64,000 nucleotides of DNA, from contig AP017605.1 of NCBI GenBank assembly GCA_002356515.1, positions 7,673,020-7,737,019 of the forward strand, given 5' to 3'. This DNA comes from Mesorhizobium loti (lineage in GTDB: Bacteria > Pseudomonadota > Alphaproteobacteria > Rhizobiales > Rhizobiaceae). The position numbers were made by a program, and so were the translations under genes. The notes beneath the pieces were generated by a model. It saw only the letters and a list, made by a program, of their open reading frames with translations, was not told where the DNA came from and made no database searches. Shown here one piece after another: positions 44,620 through 56,333 of this stretch (positions within the stretch are counted from its first letter, which is position 1; every line of letters begins with the position of its first letter).

Positions 44620-45600
44620 ATGAACCGCCGAAGGGAGATCGCCTCCCAATCCACGGGGCCAACGATAGTCGCCGGCGAAATCCTGGTCGAGATCATGGCG
44701 ACGGAGCGGGGTCTGGGCTTCCTCCAGCCGCTGACGCTGATGGGCCCTTATCCGAGCGGGGCGCCGGCCATTTTCATCGACCAGGTCGCAAGGCTCGGCG
44801 GCGGCGCCGGCCTCATCGGCTGCGTCGGCCGCGACGATTTTGGAACGATCAATTTGGAAAGGCTCCAGCGCGACGGCGTTGACGTCTCGGCCGTGGTCGT
44901 CAGCGACCGCTACCCGACGGGAAGCGCGTTCGTGCGCTACAGGCCGGACGGCGGCCGGGACTTCGTCTACAACATTGCCGAATCCGCCGCTGGGCAGATC
45001 CGGCTTACCGCCGAGGCGCGCCAACTGGCGGACAAAGCAGGCCATCTGCATGTCATGGGGTCGACCCTGTCCGTATCTGGGCTGAAGGAGATCGTCGCCT
45101 ATGCCTTAAAGGCGGTGCGGGCGCGGGGTGGCTCGACCTCCTTCGATCCGAATGTGCGCAAGGAGCTGATCGACGGCGCCGACGGCGCACAATTTTCCGC
45201 GCTGGTCGACGACGCGGACCTGCTGCTGCCTTCCGGCGACGAGCTGCTTGCCGCGGCGGGTGTCGATGACGAACGCGAGGCGGTGACGGCGCTGATCGCC
45301 AGAGGCGTCGGCGAGATTGTGCTGAAGCGCGGCGCTGCCGGTTCCACCCGTTTCGGCGCCGATGGCAGCAGGATCGACTGTGCCGGCTTCCTGGTGGAGG
45401 AAGTCGACCCCACCGGGGCCGGCGACTGTTTCGGCGCGACCTATCTAACCTGCCGGCGCAAGGGGATGGAGCCTGCCAAGGCGCTGTTTTATGCCAATGC
45501 CGCCGGCGCCCGCAACGTGACGCGGCGTGGGCCCATGGAGGGCCTTGCCGGCTTCGACGTGCTTGACGATTTCATTGCCGGGACACAGAGGGCGACATGA
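44620..45600 (+). CDS. PfkB-family carbohydrate kinase (probable D-tagatose kinase)
   Basis: A 326-residue ribokinase/PfkB kinase. The N-terminal [16 protein letters not shown] matches PfkB signature 1, and the catalytic/anion-hole signature is [15 protein letters not shown] (Asp of GAGD, about residue 280). In Agrobacterium a kinase of this family (PF00294) phosphorylates D-tagatose to D-tagatose 1-phosphate in the D-altritol pathway; the adjacent GatZ-like gene supports a ketose substrate. I chose ATG 44620 with GGAGAAGG upstream; a longer start is possible. The stop overlaps the next start by 4 bp (ATGA). Confidence 0.87.
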   Translation: MNRRREIASQSTGPTIVAGEILVEIMATERGLGFLQPLTLMGPYPSGAPAIFIDQVARLGGGAGLIGCVGRDDFGTINLERLQRDGVDVSAVVVSDRYPTGSAFVRYRPDGGRDFVYNIAESAAGQIRLTAEARQLADKAGHLHVMGSTLSVSGLKEIVAYALKAVRARGGSTSFDPNVRKELIDGADGAQFSALVDDADLLLPSGDELLAAAGVDDEREAVTALIARGVGEIVLKRGAAGSTRFGADGSRIDCAGFLVEEVDPTGAGDCFGATYLTCRRKGMEPAKALFYANAAGARNVTRRGPMEGLAGFDVLDDFIAGTQRAT

Positions 45601-46880
45601 TGGCCAATCCGCTCGCAGCTCTCGCCACCGCGCGCAAAAACGGTTCGCCTTACGGCATCACCTCGATCTGCTCGGCCCATCCGCTGGTGATCCAGACGGC
45701 GATCAGGCGTGCCGTCGCCGACAAGGAAGCCACGTTGCTGATCGAGGCAACCTGCAACCAGGTCAACCAGTTCGGCGGCTACACCGGCATGACCCCGGAC
45801 CTGTTCGTCGCCTTCGTGCTGGAGATCGCCAGCAGGGAAGGTCTGGACCCCCAGCGCATCATCTTCGGCGGTGACCATCTCGGACCAAACCCGTGGCGCA
45901 CTGAGCCGGCCGCACAAGCGATGAGCAAGGCCGAGGCCATGGTCACTGCTTACGTCTGGGCCGGTTTCAGCAAGATCCATCTCGACGCCTCGATGGGTTG
46001 TGCCGGCGAGCCGGCGGCGCTGGATGACGAGACCATTGCGACCCGGGCGGCGCGACTGGCCAAGGCGGCTGAAAAGGCGGCGCTCGCGCGCGGTGCCGCA
46101 TTGCCGGTCTACATCATCGGCACCGAAGTCCCGGCCCCGGGCGGTGTCGATCACGCAATCAGCGAGCTCAAACCCACCGAGGCGGCGGCGGCGCGCCGCA
46201 CCATCGAGGTGCATCGCGAAATCTTTGCCCGCGAGGGTCTGGCGGAAGCGTTTGGCCGCGTCATTGCAGTGGTCGTGCAGCCCGGCGTCGAGTTTGGCAG
46301 CCAGAACGTCGTCGCCTACAGGCCGGAGGCGTCGAAAACACTGACCGGACTGCTCAATGAAGAGCCGTCGCTCGTCTATGAGGCGCATTCCACCGACTAC
46401 CAGAGCCGTGCGGCGCTGACCGCGCTTGTCGGCAACGGCTTTCCGATCCTTAAAGTCGGGCCTGGCCTGACCTTCGCCTTGCGCGAGGCGCTTTACGGGC
46501 TTGATCTGATCGCCAGCGAAATGATCGCGGACTATGGCGACAGGTCGCTTGCCCGCACGATGGAACGCTTGATGCTGGCGGCACCCGGCCATTGGCACAG
46601 CCACTATCATGGCAATGAAGCAAGCCTCCGTCTGCAGCGGCATTACAGCTACAGCGACCGCATTCGCTACTACTGGAACAACCCCGCCGCCGGCGTTGCC
46701 GTCGGCCGTCTGCAGGAGACGCTCAACGGCGTCGGCATTCCCGAAACGCTGATGCGGCAGTTCCTGCCGATGGTGCCGGCCGCGCTCGGGCCGGCGGGAG
46801 ATCCAAACGCCATTCTTCACGACGCGATCGGTCAGGTGCTGGCCGATTACGACGCGGCTTGCCGTGGGCACGCCGCCTGA
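45597..46880 (+). CDS. GatZ/KbaZ-like protein (probable D-tagatose-6-phosphate 4-epimerase)
   Basis: A 427-residue member of the GatZ/KbaZ family (PF08013): [15 protein letters not shown], then [20 protein letters not shown] and [14 protein letters not shown], then [17 protein letters not shown]. GatZ was long described as an accessory subunit of tagatose-bisphosphate aldolase; in Agrobacterium a homologue from the D-altritol/galactitol locus epimerises D-tagatose 6-phosphate to D-fructose 6-phosphate. No GatY/KbaY aldolase partner is visible here, which favours the epimerase role. The start overlaps the kinase stop by 4 bp. Confidence 0.88.
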   Translation: MMANPLAALATARKNGSPYGITSICSAHPLVIQTAIRRAVADKEATLLIEATCNQVNQFGGYTGMTPDLFVAFVLEIASREGLDPQRIIFGGDHLGPNPWRTEPAAQAMSKAEAMVTAYVWAGFSKIHLDASMGCAGEPAALDDETIATRAARLAKAAEKAALARGAALPVYIIGTEVPAPGGVDHAISELKPTEAAAARRTIEVHREIFAREGLAEAFGRVIAVVVQPGVEFGSQNVVAYRPEASKTLTGLLNEEPSLVYEAHSTDYQSRAALTALVGNGFPILKVGPGLTFALREALYGLDLIASEMIADYGDRSLARTMERLMLAAPGHWHSHYHGNEASLRLQRHYSYSDRIRYYWNNPAAGVAVGRLQETLNGVGIPETLMRQFLPMVPAALGPAGDPNAILHDAIGQVLADYDAACRGHAA

Positions 46881-46924
46881 GTCCTTTTGCCCGTCCTCTC
46901 GTCGCCTTCACGAGGGAGGCGCCA

Positions 46925-48157
46925 TCACCCCTCTGCTGCCCGCGCCAGTACTTTGTCCCGAGTCGGTTCGGACGGCTCGCTCGCCGGCGCGGCGGGTTTG
47001 TCGTCGGCGGGCCGCCGGCCAAGCGATCCTGCGGTCAGCAGGCTGAGGATGATGCACGGTATGCCGATGCCAAAGGCCGAGCGGATGCCCCAATGGTCGG
47101 AGACGAAGCCGAGCAGCGGCGGGCCGAGCAGGAAGGCGACGAAGGAAATCTGCGACAGCGCCGCGACATTGATCGCCGCCGGCCGGTCCGTCCGCTGGGC
47201 GGCGGCCGAGATCGCCAGTGGAAAGAGGGCGCTGGTGCCGATCCCCAGAAGCGCAAAGCCCAGCATGGAAACGAACGGCATGGGCGAGAAGAAGACAAGC
47301 ATCACGCCCGCCGCCATCATCGCCAGCAGCACCCGCGCCACGCCGCTCGGCGAATGGCGATCAACGAAACTGTCGGCGAAGAAGCGCGTGGTTGCCTGGG
47401 AAAAGGCGAACAGCGCCACGGTGAAGCCGGCGACGAAGGGACCTGACTCGAACACTGTGCGCATATAGATCGCCGACCAGTCGATGCTGGCGCCTTCCAT
47501 CAGCATCGCCGAGAGCGTCACCGCGACGAGGACCAGGATCGGCAATGTCGGCCGCGCCAGCACGGGTGCCTTCTCGCCGGTGCCGGCGAAGCGGCTCGGC
47601 GCCGGCTGGTAGCCGCCGAGGAACAGCGCCATCGAGATCGCGACGATCGGCACGATCAGCGCCAGATGCAGTTGCGGCGATATGCCGAGATGCGCAAGTG
47701 CGGCGCCGAACAGGCCGGCACCGAAAAAGCCGATGCTCCAGAACGAATGCGCGCGGTTCATGATGCGGCGCTTGACCAGGAATTCGGTCCGGTCAGCCTC
47801 GACATTGAGCATGATCTCGACGCTGCCGATCATCAGGCCGACCGGAAAGAGCATCAGGAACAGCGCCAGCGGCCCCGGCGCGTGCGCCGCGATCGCATAG
47901 GCAAGCGCCAGCAGCGGGACCAAAGCGAGCAGCGCGCGGCGGAAGCCGACGCGCTCGAGCAGCGGCGTTGCCAATGACAGCGCCGTCAAGGTGCCGATCG
48001 GCGTTCCGATCAGGGCAAGGCCGAGCGTGCCGTCGCCGATGCCCATGGCGTGCTTGATGTCGGGCAGCCGCGGAAAAATGTTGCCCATGGCGAAGGAATA
48101 GATCGCGAACCCAGCATAGACGCGGTGTTGCGGGGCAAGGCTGAGGCCAAAGGTCAT
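46925..48157 (-). CDS. MFS transporter (YbjJ-like)
   Basis: A 410-residue, 12-helix MFS protein beginning MTFGLSLAPQHRVYAGFAIYS and continuing GNIFPRLPDIKHAMGIGDGTLG, a pattern of the YbjJ/FucP-like subgroup. The ATG at 48157 gives the family N-terminus; the frame extends further upstream without support. It is convergent with the GatZ-like gene and divergent from the DeoR regulator, whose operators lie between them. It may be the sugar or polyol importer of this locus, compensating for the missing ABC permeases; that is inference. Confidence 0.8.
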   Translation of the reverse strand: MTFGLSLAPQHRVYAGFAIYSFAMGNIFPRLPDIKHAMGIGDGTLGLALIGTPIGTLTALSLATPLLERVGFRRALLALVPLLALAYAIAAHAPGPLALFLMLFPVGLMIGSVEIMLNVEADRTEFLVKRRIMNRAHSFWSIGFFGAGLFGAALAHLGISPQLHLALIVPIVAISMALFLGGYQPAPSRFAGTGEKAPVLARPTLPILVLVAVTLSAMLMEGASIDWSAIYMRTVFESGPFVAGFTVALFAFSQATTRFFADSFVDRHSPSGVARVLLAMMAAGVMLVFFSPMPFVSMLGFALLGIGTSALFPLAISAAAQRTDRPAAINVAALSQISFVAFLLGPPLLGFVSDHWGIRSAFGIGIPCIILSLLTAGSLGRRPADDKPAAPASEPSEPTRDKVLARAAEG

Positions 48158-48214
48158 GGCGATGCTTTCAGGGCAAGAGATCTGGCGGTGATCACCGCCT
48201 GGTACGCCTGCATC

Positions 48215-48269
48215 TTGCATAAACATGCAAATCATGCAAGAACGTGCATGAAGAAAACAGGATCATGCA
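48215..48269. promoter_or_regulatory. clustered operators for the DeoR-family regulator
   Basis: In 55 bp there are two palindromes built from the same half-site: TTGCAT-AAAC-ATGCAA (48215-48230) and CATGCA-AGAACG-TGCATG (48233-48250), plus a further CATGCA touching the deoR start codon (48264-48269). They lie between the divergent MFS and DeoR genes, so the regulator probably represses itself and the transporter from here. Confidence 0.7.
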
Positions 48270-49028
48270 ATGCTTACCGATGAGCGGCATCAAATCATCC
48301 GCGATCGCCTTGCGGCCGAGGGAAGGGTGCTGGCCGGCGAGTTGGCAAGCCGATTCGGCGTTTCGGAAGACACGGTTCGCCGCGACCTCAGGGAACTGGC
48401 GAAGGCCGGGCACTGTCGCCGGGTCTATGGCGGCGCGGTGGCGCCCGCGCCTTTCGCGACAACGCCGGTCGGCCTGCGCGCCAGCCATGCCGTCGAAGAG
48501 AAGACGCGGCTGGCCCGCGCGACCGTCGCATTGCTCACGCGCGGGCAGACTTTGTTCATCGACAGCGGCACGACCAATGCCGCGATAGCCAGAGCCATCC
48601 CGCGCGACCTCGATCTGACAGTCGCCACCAATTCGCTCGAAGTTGCCTCGGCGCTGTCAGACCACGCCCTGATCGAGCTGATTGTGCTCGGCGGCAGGTT
48701 CGACCGCCACCTCGGTGCTTGCGTCGGTGCCGACACGCTGGCCGCCGTCGCGCAGCTTGGCGCGGACCTGTTCATTCTGGGCTCCTGCGGTCTCGATGCC
48801 TCGCGGGGCGTGACGGCATTCGATTCGGCCGAGGCCGAGGTAAAGCGGGCCATGGCCAAGAACAGCGCCGGCATCGTCATAGCCGTCACCAATGACAAGC
48901 TCGCCACCGCGGCGCCGTATCGCGTCGCCGGGGCAGAGGCGATCCGCCATCTGGTGGTCGAGAAGACCGCACCGGCCGCAATCCTTGCCGATTTCGAATA
49001 CCAGGGCGCCGAAATCCACTTCGCTTGA
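48270..49028 (+). CDS. DeoR-family transcriptional regulator
   Basis: A 252-residue DeoR/GlpR-type repressor: N-terminal winged helix (MLTDERHQIIRDRLAAEGRV, then ASRFGVSEDTVRRDLREL and RRVYGGAV), then the sugar-phosphate-sensing domain with LFIDSGTTNAAIARAI, TNSLEVASAL and IVLGGRFDRHLGACVG. The effector is probably a sugar phosphate such as a tagatose phosphate, given the neighbouring kinase. Operators lie directly upstream. Confidence 0.92.
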   Translation: MLTDERHQIIRDRLAAEGRVLAGELASRFGVSEDTVRRDLRELAKAGHCRRVYGGAVAPAPFATTPVGLRASHAVEEKTRLARATVALLTRGQTLFIDSGTTNAAIARAIPRDLDLTVATNSLEVASALSDHALIELIVLGGRFDRHLGACVGADTLAAVAQLGADLFILGSCGLDASRGVTAFDSAEAEVKRAMAKNSAGIVIAVTNDKLATAAPYRVAGAEAIRHLVVEKTAPAAILADFEYQGAEIHFA

Positions 49029-49166
49029 ACACTTGGCGGCACGCCCGGCGTCGGGATCGCCTGCTTGCCTTGACAAAGCCGGTCTCTCATGCGCTTTTCG
49101 CGCAAATTTTGGGCCGGGCTTGATGCTTTGGCCTGCCACCCAGCACCCCGGACTTTACCAATGACA

Positions 49167-50957
<1,791 letters not shown>

Positions 50958-51022
50958 TCGCGCGTTTTCGGCGGTACTTTAAAAAACCGGCAGAACCGGT
51001 TCTTTCGACTCGATAATCCCAC

Positions 51023-51055
51023 AAAAAAGCCCGGCATCGCTGCCGGGCTTTTTCT
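51023..51055. terminator. bidirectional Rho-independent terminator
   Basis: A 13-bp perfect stem (five As, GCCCGGCA, TCGC loop, TGCCGGGC and five Ts) stands between the convergent aspS and exported-protein genes. The A-run and T-run allow it to work on both strands. Confidence 0.92.
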
Positions 51056-51075
51056 TGGTCTTGAGGTCGCTTCGC

Positions 51076-52266
51076 TCAGTCCTCGTTCGCCTTGACGCTG
51101 ACACCAAGCGTCTTCGGCAGGTCGAGCGGGTTGGACATGGCGCCCGCCATGATCAGCGCGAACGGCACCGATGCCGGCGGTTCGGCCGAGATTTCGAGGC
51201 TCTTCGGATCGTCGAGATATTTGCTGACCGCCGCAGTCACCTGCGCCGTCAGTTCCGGGTTGTTGAGCTGCGCCATGCCGAACGGCACGATCGCCTTGGC
51301 CTGGTTGGCGATGTCCTTAGCCGACATGCCTTGCTGCTTGCCGACATAGTCCAGCACCTTGCCGGTCAGCGAATCGTCGTCGAAGCGGATCGAGGCGCTG
51401 TTGAAGGAAAGTTGCTGCAACAGGCCGAGCATGGCCATGCCTTGCGCCGAATTGTCGGCGCCTTCCGGCTGCGCGGCCATCTTCTTCTGCATTTCCTGCA
51501 GCGACTTGATGAAGTCCATCGTGTAGCCGCCGAGGTCGAAGGTCATGCCGAGCGTGCCGGCATTCTCGACGGAGATGTCGTATTTCGACAGCTCCATCTT
51601 GCCGTCCGAAGGCTGCCAGTTGCCGGCCATCTCAAAATTGCCGGAGATGTTCTGGTAGCCGAGCGCGTCGATAACTTCCTTGGACTTGGGATCGTCGACC
51701 AGCGACAGATCGGCGGTGAACTTTTCCGTGTTGCCGGTGAATTCCATCGCCTTGCCGTCCGCGGGCGGCGTGATCTGGATAGCAAGCCCATCCATCGAGA
51801 AGGCGGTCTTGTCGGCGACCTTGACCGTCATGTTGGAGAGTTCAGCCGATTTGTACATCATCAGCGAGCCCAGCGGGCCGGTGGCGCCATCGGCCGGAAC
51901 GGTCATGTCGTGGATAACGAAGGGGCTGAGATTGAGGGTGACGCCGTCCTTGCTGTGTTCGAAGGCCGAGGTCGAGACGGTGCCGATGTCGAAGCCGCCA
52001 TTGGCCGCGGTCACGTTCTCCAGCTTGACGTCGCCAATGGTGAGGGCTTCCTTTTCCGCCGCCGGCTTGATGGCGACGCCCTGCAGCACCATGCTGGTGT
52101 TGTCGCCGGTGACGCCGGTCCAGGAGATGTCGACGCCCTGGGCTGCCAGCGCCGCCTTAAGCCGGTCGGCAACCGCGGCATCCTGGGCAAGGGCCGCATT
52201 CAGCGGCAGGGTGAACAAGAAGGTCGAAAGAGCGAATTTCCGGAGAGTTGAGCGTTTGATTGTCAT
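51076..52266 (-). CDS. exported protein of unknown function
   Basis: A 396-residue protein with a clear signal peptide (MTIKRSTLRKFALSTFLFTL then PLNAALAQDAA, cleavage after ALA-Q near residue 27). The mature part is acidic and beta-rich with repeated short strands and a periodic pattern (e.g. FEHSKDGVTLNLSPFVI, AELSNMTVKVADKTAF) reminiscent of beta-solenoid or AsmA-like periplasmic proteins. I recognise no specific family. The ATG at 52266 is required by the signal peptide; the frame extends upstream without support. It is convergent with aspS. Confidence 0.75.
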   Translation of the reverse strand: MTIKRSTLRKFALSTFLFTLPLNAALAQDAAVADRLKAALAAQGVDISWTGVTGDNTSMVLQGVAIKPAAEKEALTIGDVKLENVTAANGGFDIGTVSTSAFEHSKDGVTLNLSPFVIHDMTVPADGATGPLGSLMMYKSAELSNMTVKVADKTAFSMDGLAIQITPPADGKAMEFTGNTEKFTADLSLVDDPKSKEVIDALGYQNISGNFEMAGNWQPSDGKMELSKYDISVENAGTLGMTFDLGGYTMDFIKSLQEMQKKMAAQPEGADNSAQGMAMLGLLQQLSFNSASIRFDDDSLTGKVLDYVGKQQGMSAKDIANQAKAIVPFGMAQLNNPELTAQVTAAVSKYLDDPKSLEISAEPPASVPFALIMAGAMSNPLDLPKTLGVSVKANED

Positions 52267-52604
52267 CGCAAGGTCCCTGAGAGTGTCCTGAAATTGTTTT
52301 TCAATTCTTCGCGCCATCACCATTCCGTGACGAACTGGACGGGAAAAAGGCGTGTCCCGGCACAATGGTCAAAAATCGCGGTGAAAGGCAAACCCCATCC
52401 GAATGCTATTGGAGAATGCAGTGAATTTGGCATGAAGGTCGGGCCGTAGAGCGTTACCGTGCTTCGCAATAGATGTGGCATGTAACAGACTGATGTTGGC
52501 CGGCAAGCTCGACTTTGCTGTTTCCTGTTGCAGAACAGCGCACAAGTCGTCCGGTCCTGTGCGCGCCTCTTGCCGCGAATCACCCGCTCGGCTAGTCCCA
52601 GCCC
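52267..52604. other. divergent intergenic region before parC
   Basis: This 338-bp gap between the exported-protein gene and parC must contain both promoters. I see no clear repeat, structured RNA or small gene; open frames reaching into it are antisense or out-of-frame to parC. Confidence 0.4.
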
Positions 52605-54857
52605 ATGGGAAAAAGGCTTTTGCCGCCTCAAGATGGCGGTGGCGATCACATTGAACCGGTCGATCTTAAGAAGGCGCTGGAAGAGCGCTATCTTGCCTAT
52701 GCGCTGTCGACCATCATGCACCGGGCGCTGCCCGACGTTCGCGATGGGCTGAAGCCGGTCCACCGCCGCATCATGCACGCCATGCGCCTGCTGCGCCTCA
52801 ACCCTGATCAGGGTTTCGCCAAATGTGCCCGTATCGTCGGTGAGGTGATGGGCAAGTTCCATCCGCATGGCGACCAGTCGATCTATGATGCGCTGGTGCG
52901 GTTGGCGCAGGATTTTTCGATGCGCTACCCGCTGGTCGACGGGCAGGGCAATTTCGGCAACATCGACGGCGATAACGCCGCCGCCATGCGCTACACCGAA
53001 GCACGCATGACCGACGTGGCGACTGAACTGCTCGCCGGCATCACCGAGGACGCCGTCGACTATCGGCCGACCTACAATGAAGAGGACGAGGAGCCGGTGG
53101 TGCTCCCCGGCGCCTTCCCGAACCTCCTGGCCAACGGCTCGTCCGGCATTGCGGTCGGCATGGCGACATCGATCCCGCCGCACAATGCGGCTGAACTCTG
53201 CGACGCGGCATTGCACCTGATCGAGCATCGGGACGCCCCGGTGGCCAAGCTGATGGAGTTCGTCCAGGGCCCGGATTTCCCGACCGGCGGCATCATCGTC
53301 GACAGCCGCGCCTCCATCCTCGAAGCCTATGAGACCGGACGCGGGGGTTTTCGCGTGCGGTCGAAGTGGAGCCAGGAGGATCAGGGCAGGGGCACCTGGA
53401 GCATTGTCGTCACCGAAATCCCCTATAGCGTGCAGAAGGCGCGGCTGATCGAGAAGATCGCCGAGCTGTTGATGGCGCGCAAGCTGCCGCTGCTCGAGGA
53501 CATCAGGGACGAAAGCGCTGAAGACATCCGTGTCGTGCTGGTACCCAAGAGCCGTTCCGTCGATCCGGGTATCCTGATGGAATCGCTGTTCAAGCTCACC
53601 GAGCTTGAAAGCCGCTTTCCCCTCAACATGAACGTGCTGTCGCGCGGCAAGGTGCCTAACGTGCTGTCGCTGAAGGGCGTGCTGCAGGAATGGCTCGATC
53701 ATCGCCGCGACGTTCTGATCCGCCGCTCGAAACATCGCCTGGGCGAGATCGAGAGACGGCTGGAGATCCTTGCCGGCTACCTGATCGCCTATCTCAACAT
53801 CGACGAGGTGATCAAGATCATCCGTGAGGAGGACGAGCCCAAGCAGGTGATGATGGCCCGCTGGGATCTCACTGACACCCAGGCCGAAGCCATCCTCAAC
53901 ATGCGCCTGCGCGCCTTGCGCAAGCTGGAAGAATTCGAGATCCGCAAGGAATTCGACGGCCTCACCACCGAGAAGAAGCAGATCGAAGCGCTGCTGGCGT
54001 CCGATGCCAAGCAATGGTCGACGATCAAGTGGGAAGTCACCAGCATTCGCGACAAGTTCGGCCCGGAAACCGAGCTCGGCAAGCGCCGCACCCAGTTCGC
54101 CGATGCGCCCGAGCACGATCTGACCGACATCGCCCACGCCATGATCGAGCGCGAGCCGGTCACCGTTGTCGTTTCGGAAAAAGGCTGGCTGCGAGCGATG
54201 AAAGGCCATCTGGCCGATCTCTCGACGCTGACCTTCAAGGAAGGCGACAGCCTCAAGCTCGCCTTCCACGCGCAGACCACCGACAAGGTGCTGGTCTTCA
54301 CCACCGGCGGCAAGTTCTACACGATCGGTGCCGACCGGCTGCCCGGCGGGCGCGGTCATGGCGAGCCGATCCGCATCATCGTCGACATGGACAACGACCA
54401 GGACATCGTCACCGCCTTCGTTCATGATCCGAAACGCAAGCTGCTGCTGGCCTCCTATGACGCCAACGGCTTCATCGTGCCGGAGGAGGAAGTGGTCGCC
54501 AACACCCGCAAGGGCAAGCAGGTGATGAACGTCAAGGCGCCGGACGAAGCCAAGCGCTGCGTACCGGTGACCGGCGATCACCTCGCCATCGTCGGCGAGA
54601 ACCGCAAGATGCTGGTGTTCGCGCTTTCGGAAATTCCCGAGATGGGCCGCGGCAAGGGCGTGCGGCTGCAGAAATACAAGGATGGCGGCCTGCTCGATCT
54701 CAAGCCGTTCACCTTGGAGACAGGCCTGTCCTGGCAGGATTCGGCCGACCGCACGTTCACCCGGTCGCGCGAGGAACTGGCCGAATGGATCGGTGCCCGG
54801 GCCTCGGCGGGGCGCATGGTGCCGAAGGGTTTCCCGAGGACGGGGAAGTTTGGGTAG
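52605..54857 (+). CDS. parC: DNA topoisomerase IV subunit A
   Basis: A 750-residue type IIA topoisomerase subunit that cuts and rejoins DNA to unlink daughter chromosomes, working with ParE. The N-terminal breakage-reunion domain contains [20 protein letters not shown], the helix motif [19 protein letters not shown] and the active-site Tyr in [11 protein letters not shown] (about residue 129); the C-terminal region carries a beta-propeller with repeats such as [19 protein letters not shown]. It is shorter than GyrA and has the ParC-type N-terminus ([12 protein letters not shown]). At the E. coli ParC position 80 the residue is Gln instead of Ser. The start is an ATG without a strong ribosome site. 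Confidence 0.95.
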   Translation: MGKRLLPPQDGGGDHIEPVDLKKALEERYLAYALSTIMHRALPDVRDGLKPVHRRIMHAMRLLRLNPDQGFAKCARIVGEVMGKFHPHGDQSIYDALVRLAQDFSMRYPLVDGQGNFGNIDGDNAAAMRYTEARMTDVATELLAGITEDAVDYRPTYNEEDEEPVVLPGAFPNLLANGSSGIAVGMATSIPPHNAAELCDAALHLIEHRDAPVAKLMEFVQGPDFPTGGIIVDSRASILEAYETGRGGFRVRSKWSQEDQGRGTWSIVVTEIPYSVQKARLIEKIAELLMARKLPLLEDIRDESAEDIRVVLVPKSRSVDPGILMESLFKLTELESRFPLNMNVLSRGKVPNVLSLKGVLQEWLDHRRDVLIRRSKHRLGEIERRLEILAGYLIAYLNIDEVIKIIREEDEPKQVMMARWDLTDTQAEAILNMRLRALRKLEEFEIRKEFDGLTTEKKQIEALLASDAKQWSTIKWEVTSIRDKFGPETELGKRRTQFADAPEHDLTDIAHAMIEREPVTVVVSEKGWLRAMKGHLADLSTLTFKEGDSLKLAFHAQTTDKVLVFTTGGKFYTIGADRLPGGRGHGEPIRIIVDMDNDQDIVTAFVHDPKRKLLLASYDANGFIVPEEEVVANTRKGKQVMNVKAPDEAKRCVPVTGDHLAIVGENRKMLVFALSEIPEMGRGKGVRLQKYKDGGLLDLKPFTLETGLSWQDSADRTFTRSREELAEWIGARASAGRMVPKGFPRTGKFG

Positions 54858-54867
54858 CGGCCGTCCT

Positions 54868-55016
54868 TTCCTCTCCCCTTGTGGGAGAAGGTGGCCGAGC
54901 GAAGCTCGGTCGGATGAGGGGTGCTCCAGGGAACACCAACGTCTCACTCCGCTGGAACACCCCTCATCCGTCTCGGCGCTACGCGCCGATCCACCTTCTC
55001 CCACAAGGGGAGAAGG
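54868..55016. repeat. palindromic intergenic mosaic repeat, copy 2
   Basis: The outer arms are perfect 22-bp inverted repeats (54873-54894 and 54991-55012). Inside lie CGGATGAGGGG and CCCCTCATCCG, and each arm carries its own small hairpin (CGAGC-GAA-GCTCG and CGGCGC-TAC-GCGCCG). The DNA can thus fold into a cruciform with side loops. It matches copy 1 at 11598-11780, whose arms have decayed more. It lies between parC and the AI-2E-type gene. Confidence 0.85.
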
Positions 55017-55054
55017 ACGCTGCACATCATCATTTGGAGTATCGTCACGATTGC

Positions 55055-55071
55055 TGCACTATATCAGTGCA
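55055..55071 (+). promoter_or_regulatory. palindrome upstream of the AI-2E-type permease gene
   Basis: TGCACT and AGTGCA flank a 5-bp spacer (ATATC), ending 12 bp before the proposed GTG start. A perfect 6+6 palindrome just ahead of a start codon suggests an operator or a translation-controlling hairpin. The regulator is unknown. Confidence 0.4.
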
Positions 55072-55083
55072 TAACGGGGAAGG

Positions 55084-56319
55084 GTGTTTGGGAGACAAGG
55101 GCGTTTGAAGGAATCCAGGATCCAGAAACCGGAACGGCAGCAGCGCCTGTTCGGCCTGTCGACGCCGCTGCGGTCGGCTGTCATTCCGCCGCTATCGGCG
55201 GCGCGCTGGCTGCTGGTGCTGATCGTCGCCGCCGGCGTCTATTTCTTCCACGGCTTCCTGTTCCCGGTGCTGGCCGCACTGGTCATCGCTTTCGCCAGCT
55301 GGCCGCTTTACCAGCGGCTGCTGGCCGGCGTTGGCGGCAACCGCACCATCGCCGCCACTCTGGCTATCCTGTTCATCCTCGCCTTCCTGGTGATACCGAT
55401 CGCGCTTGCCGGCACCTATGCCATCAACGAGGTGCGCGAGTGGGTTGGCTGGGCGATCGAGACCAATCGGCACGGGGCCGTGACGCCGCACTGGATCGCG
55501 ACCATGCCTGTCATTGGCGACTGGCTGAACGAACAATGGACGACCAATTTTGGTCATCCCGGCGGCATTGGTGAGCTGATCCAACTGGTCAGCGGCGCCA
55601 ATATCGGCAGCATCTATCGCGGCGCGCTCGCCGCCGGCGGCAGTGCCTTTGGGCTGCTGCTGACGTTGCTGTTCATGATGATCGCCCTGTTCTTCGCCTA
55701 TCGTGACGGCGAGCATTTCGCCGGCCAGGTCGACCGCCTCGGCGAGCGCATCCTGCCGACGCGATGGGAGCGGATTTCGCGTGTCGTGCCAGCGACGATT
55801 TCCTCGACGGTGACGGGCATGACCGTCATCGCCATCGGCGAGGGGTTGGTGCTGGGCATCGCCTACTGGCTGGCAGGCGTGCCGTCGCCGGTGACGCTTG
55901 GCGCCCTGACCGGCGTCATGGCGCTCATCCCCGGCGGGGCGCCTTTGTCCTTCACCCTTGTCTCGATCTACCTCGCCGCCAGCGGCTCGCCCATGGCCGG
56001 TCTGGCGCTGTTCCTGTGGGGCGCGGTAGAACTGTTCATCGTCGACAAGACACTGCGCCCGAAGCTCGTCGGCGGGCCGATAAAACTACCCTTCCTGCCG
56101 ACTTTTTTCGGCCTGATCGGCGGCGTCAAGACGATGGGTTTTCTCGGCCTGTTCATCGGCCCGGTGCTGATGGCGCTGCTGGTCGCCATCTGGCGCGAGT
56201 GGCTGCGCGAGGTGGAACTGGTCGACGAGATCGCAGCCGACTCGGCAGCCGAGATCGAAGCCGGTCCGCAGATCGAGATCCTGCCGGAACCTGGCGTGGC
56301 GAAGAAGGCCAGCGCCTGA
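55084..56319 (+). CDS. AI-2E-family transporter (YdiK/PerM-like)
   Basis: A 411-residue membrane protein of the AI-2 exporter-like family (PF01594) with about eight hydrophobic segments: an N-terminal pair (LLVLIVAAGVYFFHGFLFPV), a soluble middle domain, then GLLLTLLFMMIALFFAYRDG and GALTGVMALIPGGAP and KLPFLPTFFGLIGGVKTMGFLGL. Members are linked to quorum-signal export, Na+/Li+-H+ exchange or unknown transport. The start is uncertain: GTG 55084 or TTG 55105, the latter with a better purine run. An acidic cytoplasmic tail ends the protein. Confidence 0.87.
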   Translation: MFGRQGRLKESRIQKPERQQRLFGLSTPLRSAVIPPLSAARWLLVLIVAAGVYFFHGFLFPVLAALVIAFASWPLYQRLLAGVGGNRTIAATLAILFILAFLVIPIALAGTYAINEVREWVGWAIETNRHGAVTPHWIATMPVIGDWLNEQWTTNFGHPGGIGELIQLVSGANIGSIYRGALAAGGSAFGLLLTLLFMMIALFFAYRDGEHFAGQVDRLGERILPTRWERISRVVPATISSTVTGMTVIAIGEGLVLGIAYWLAGVPSPVTLGALTGVMALIPGGAPLSFTLVSIYLAASGSPMAGLALFLWGAVELFIVDKTLRPKLVGGPIKLPFLPTFFGLIGGVKTMGFLGLFIGPVLMALLVAIWREWLREVELVDEIAADSAAEIEAGPQIEILPEPGVAKKASA

Positions 56320-56333
56320 TCCCGAAAGCTTGT

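Noticed and set aside
50985..51001. AACCGG/CCGGTT hairpin just after aspS
   Set aside because: The stem is only 6 bp and built on a self-complementary core; the much better terminator 30 bp downstream suffices.
52317..55025. A 902-codon minus-strand frame opposite parC
   Set aside because: Its composition mirrors parC codons and its ends run into the mosaic repeat; parC on the plus strand has clear motifs.
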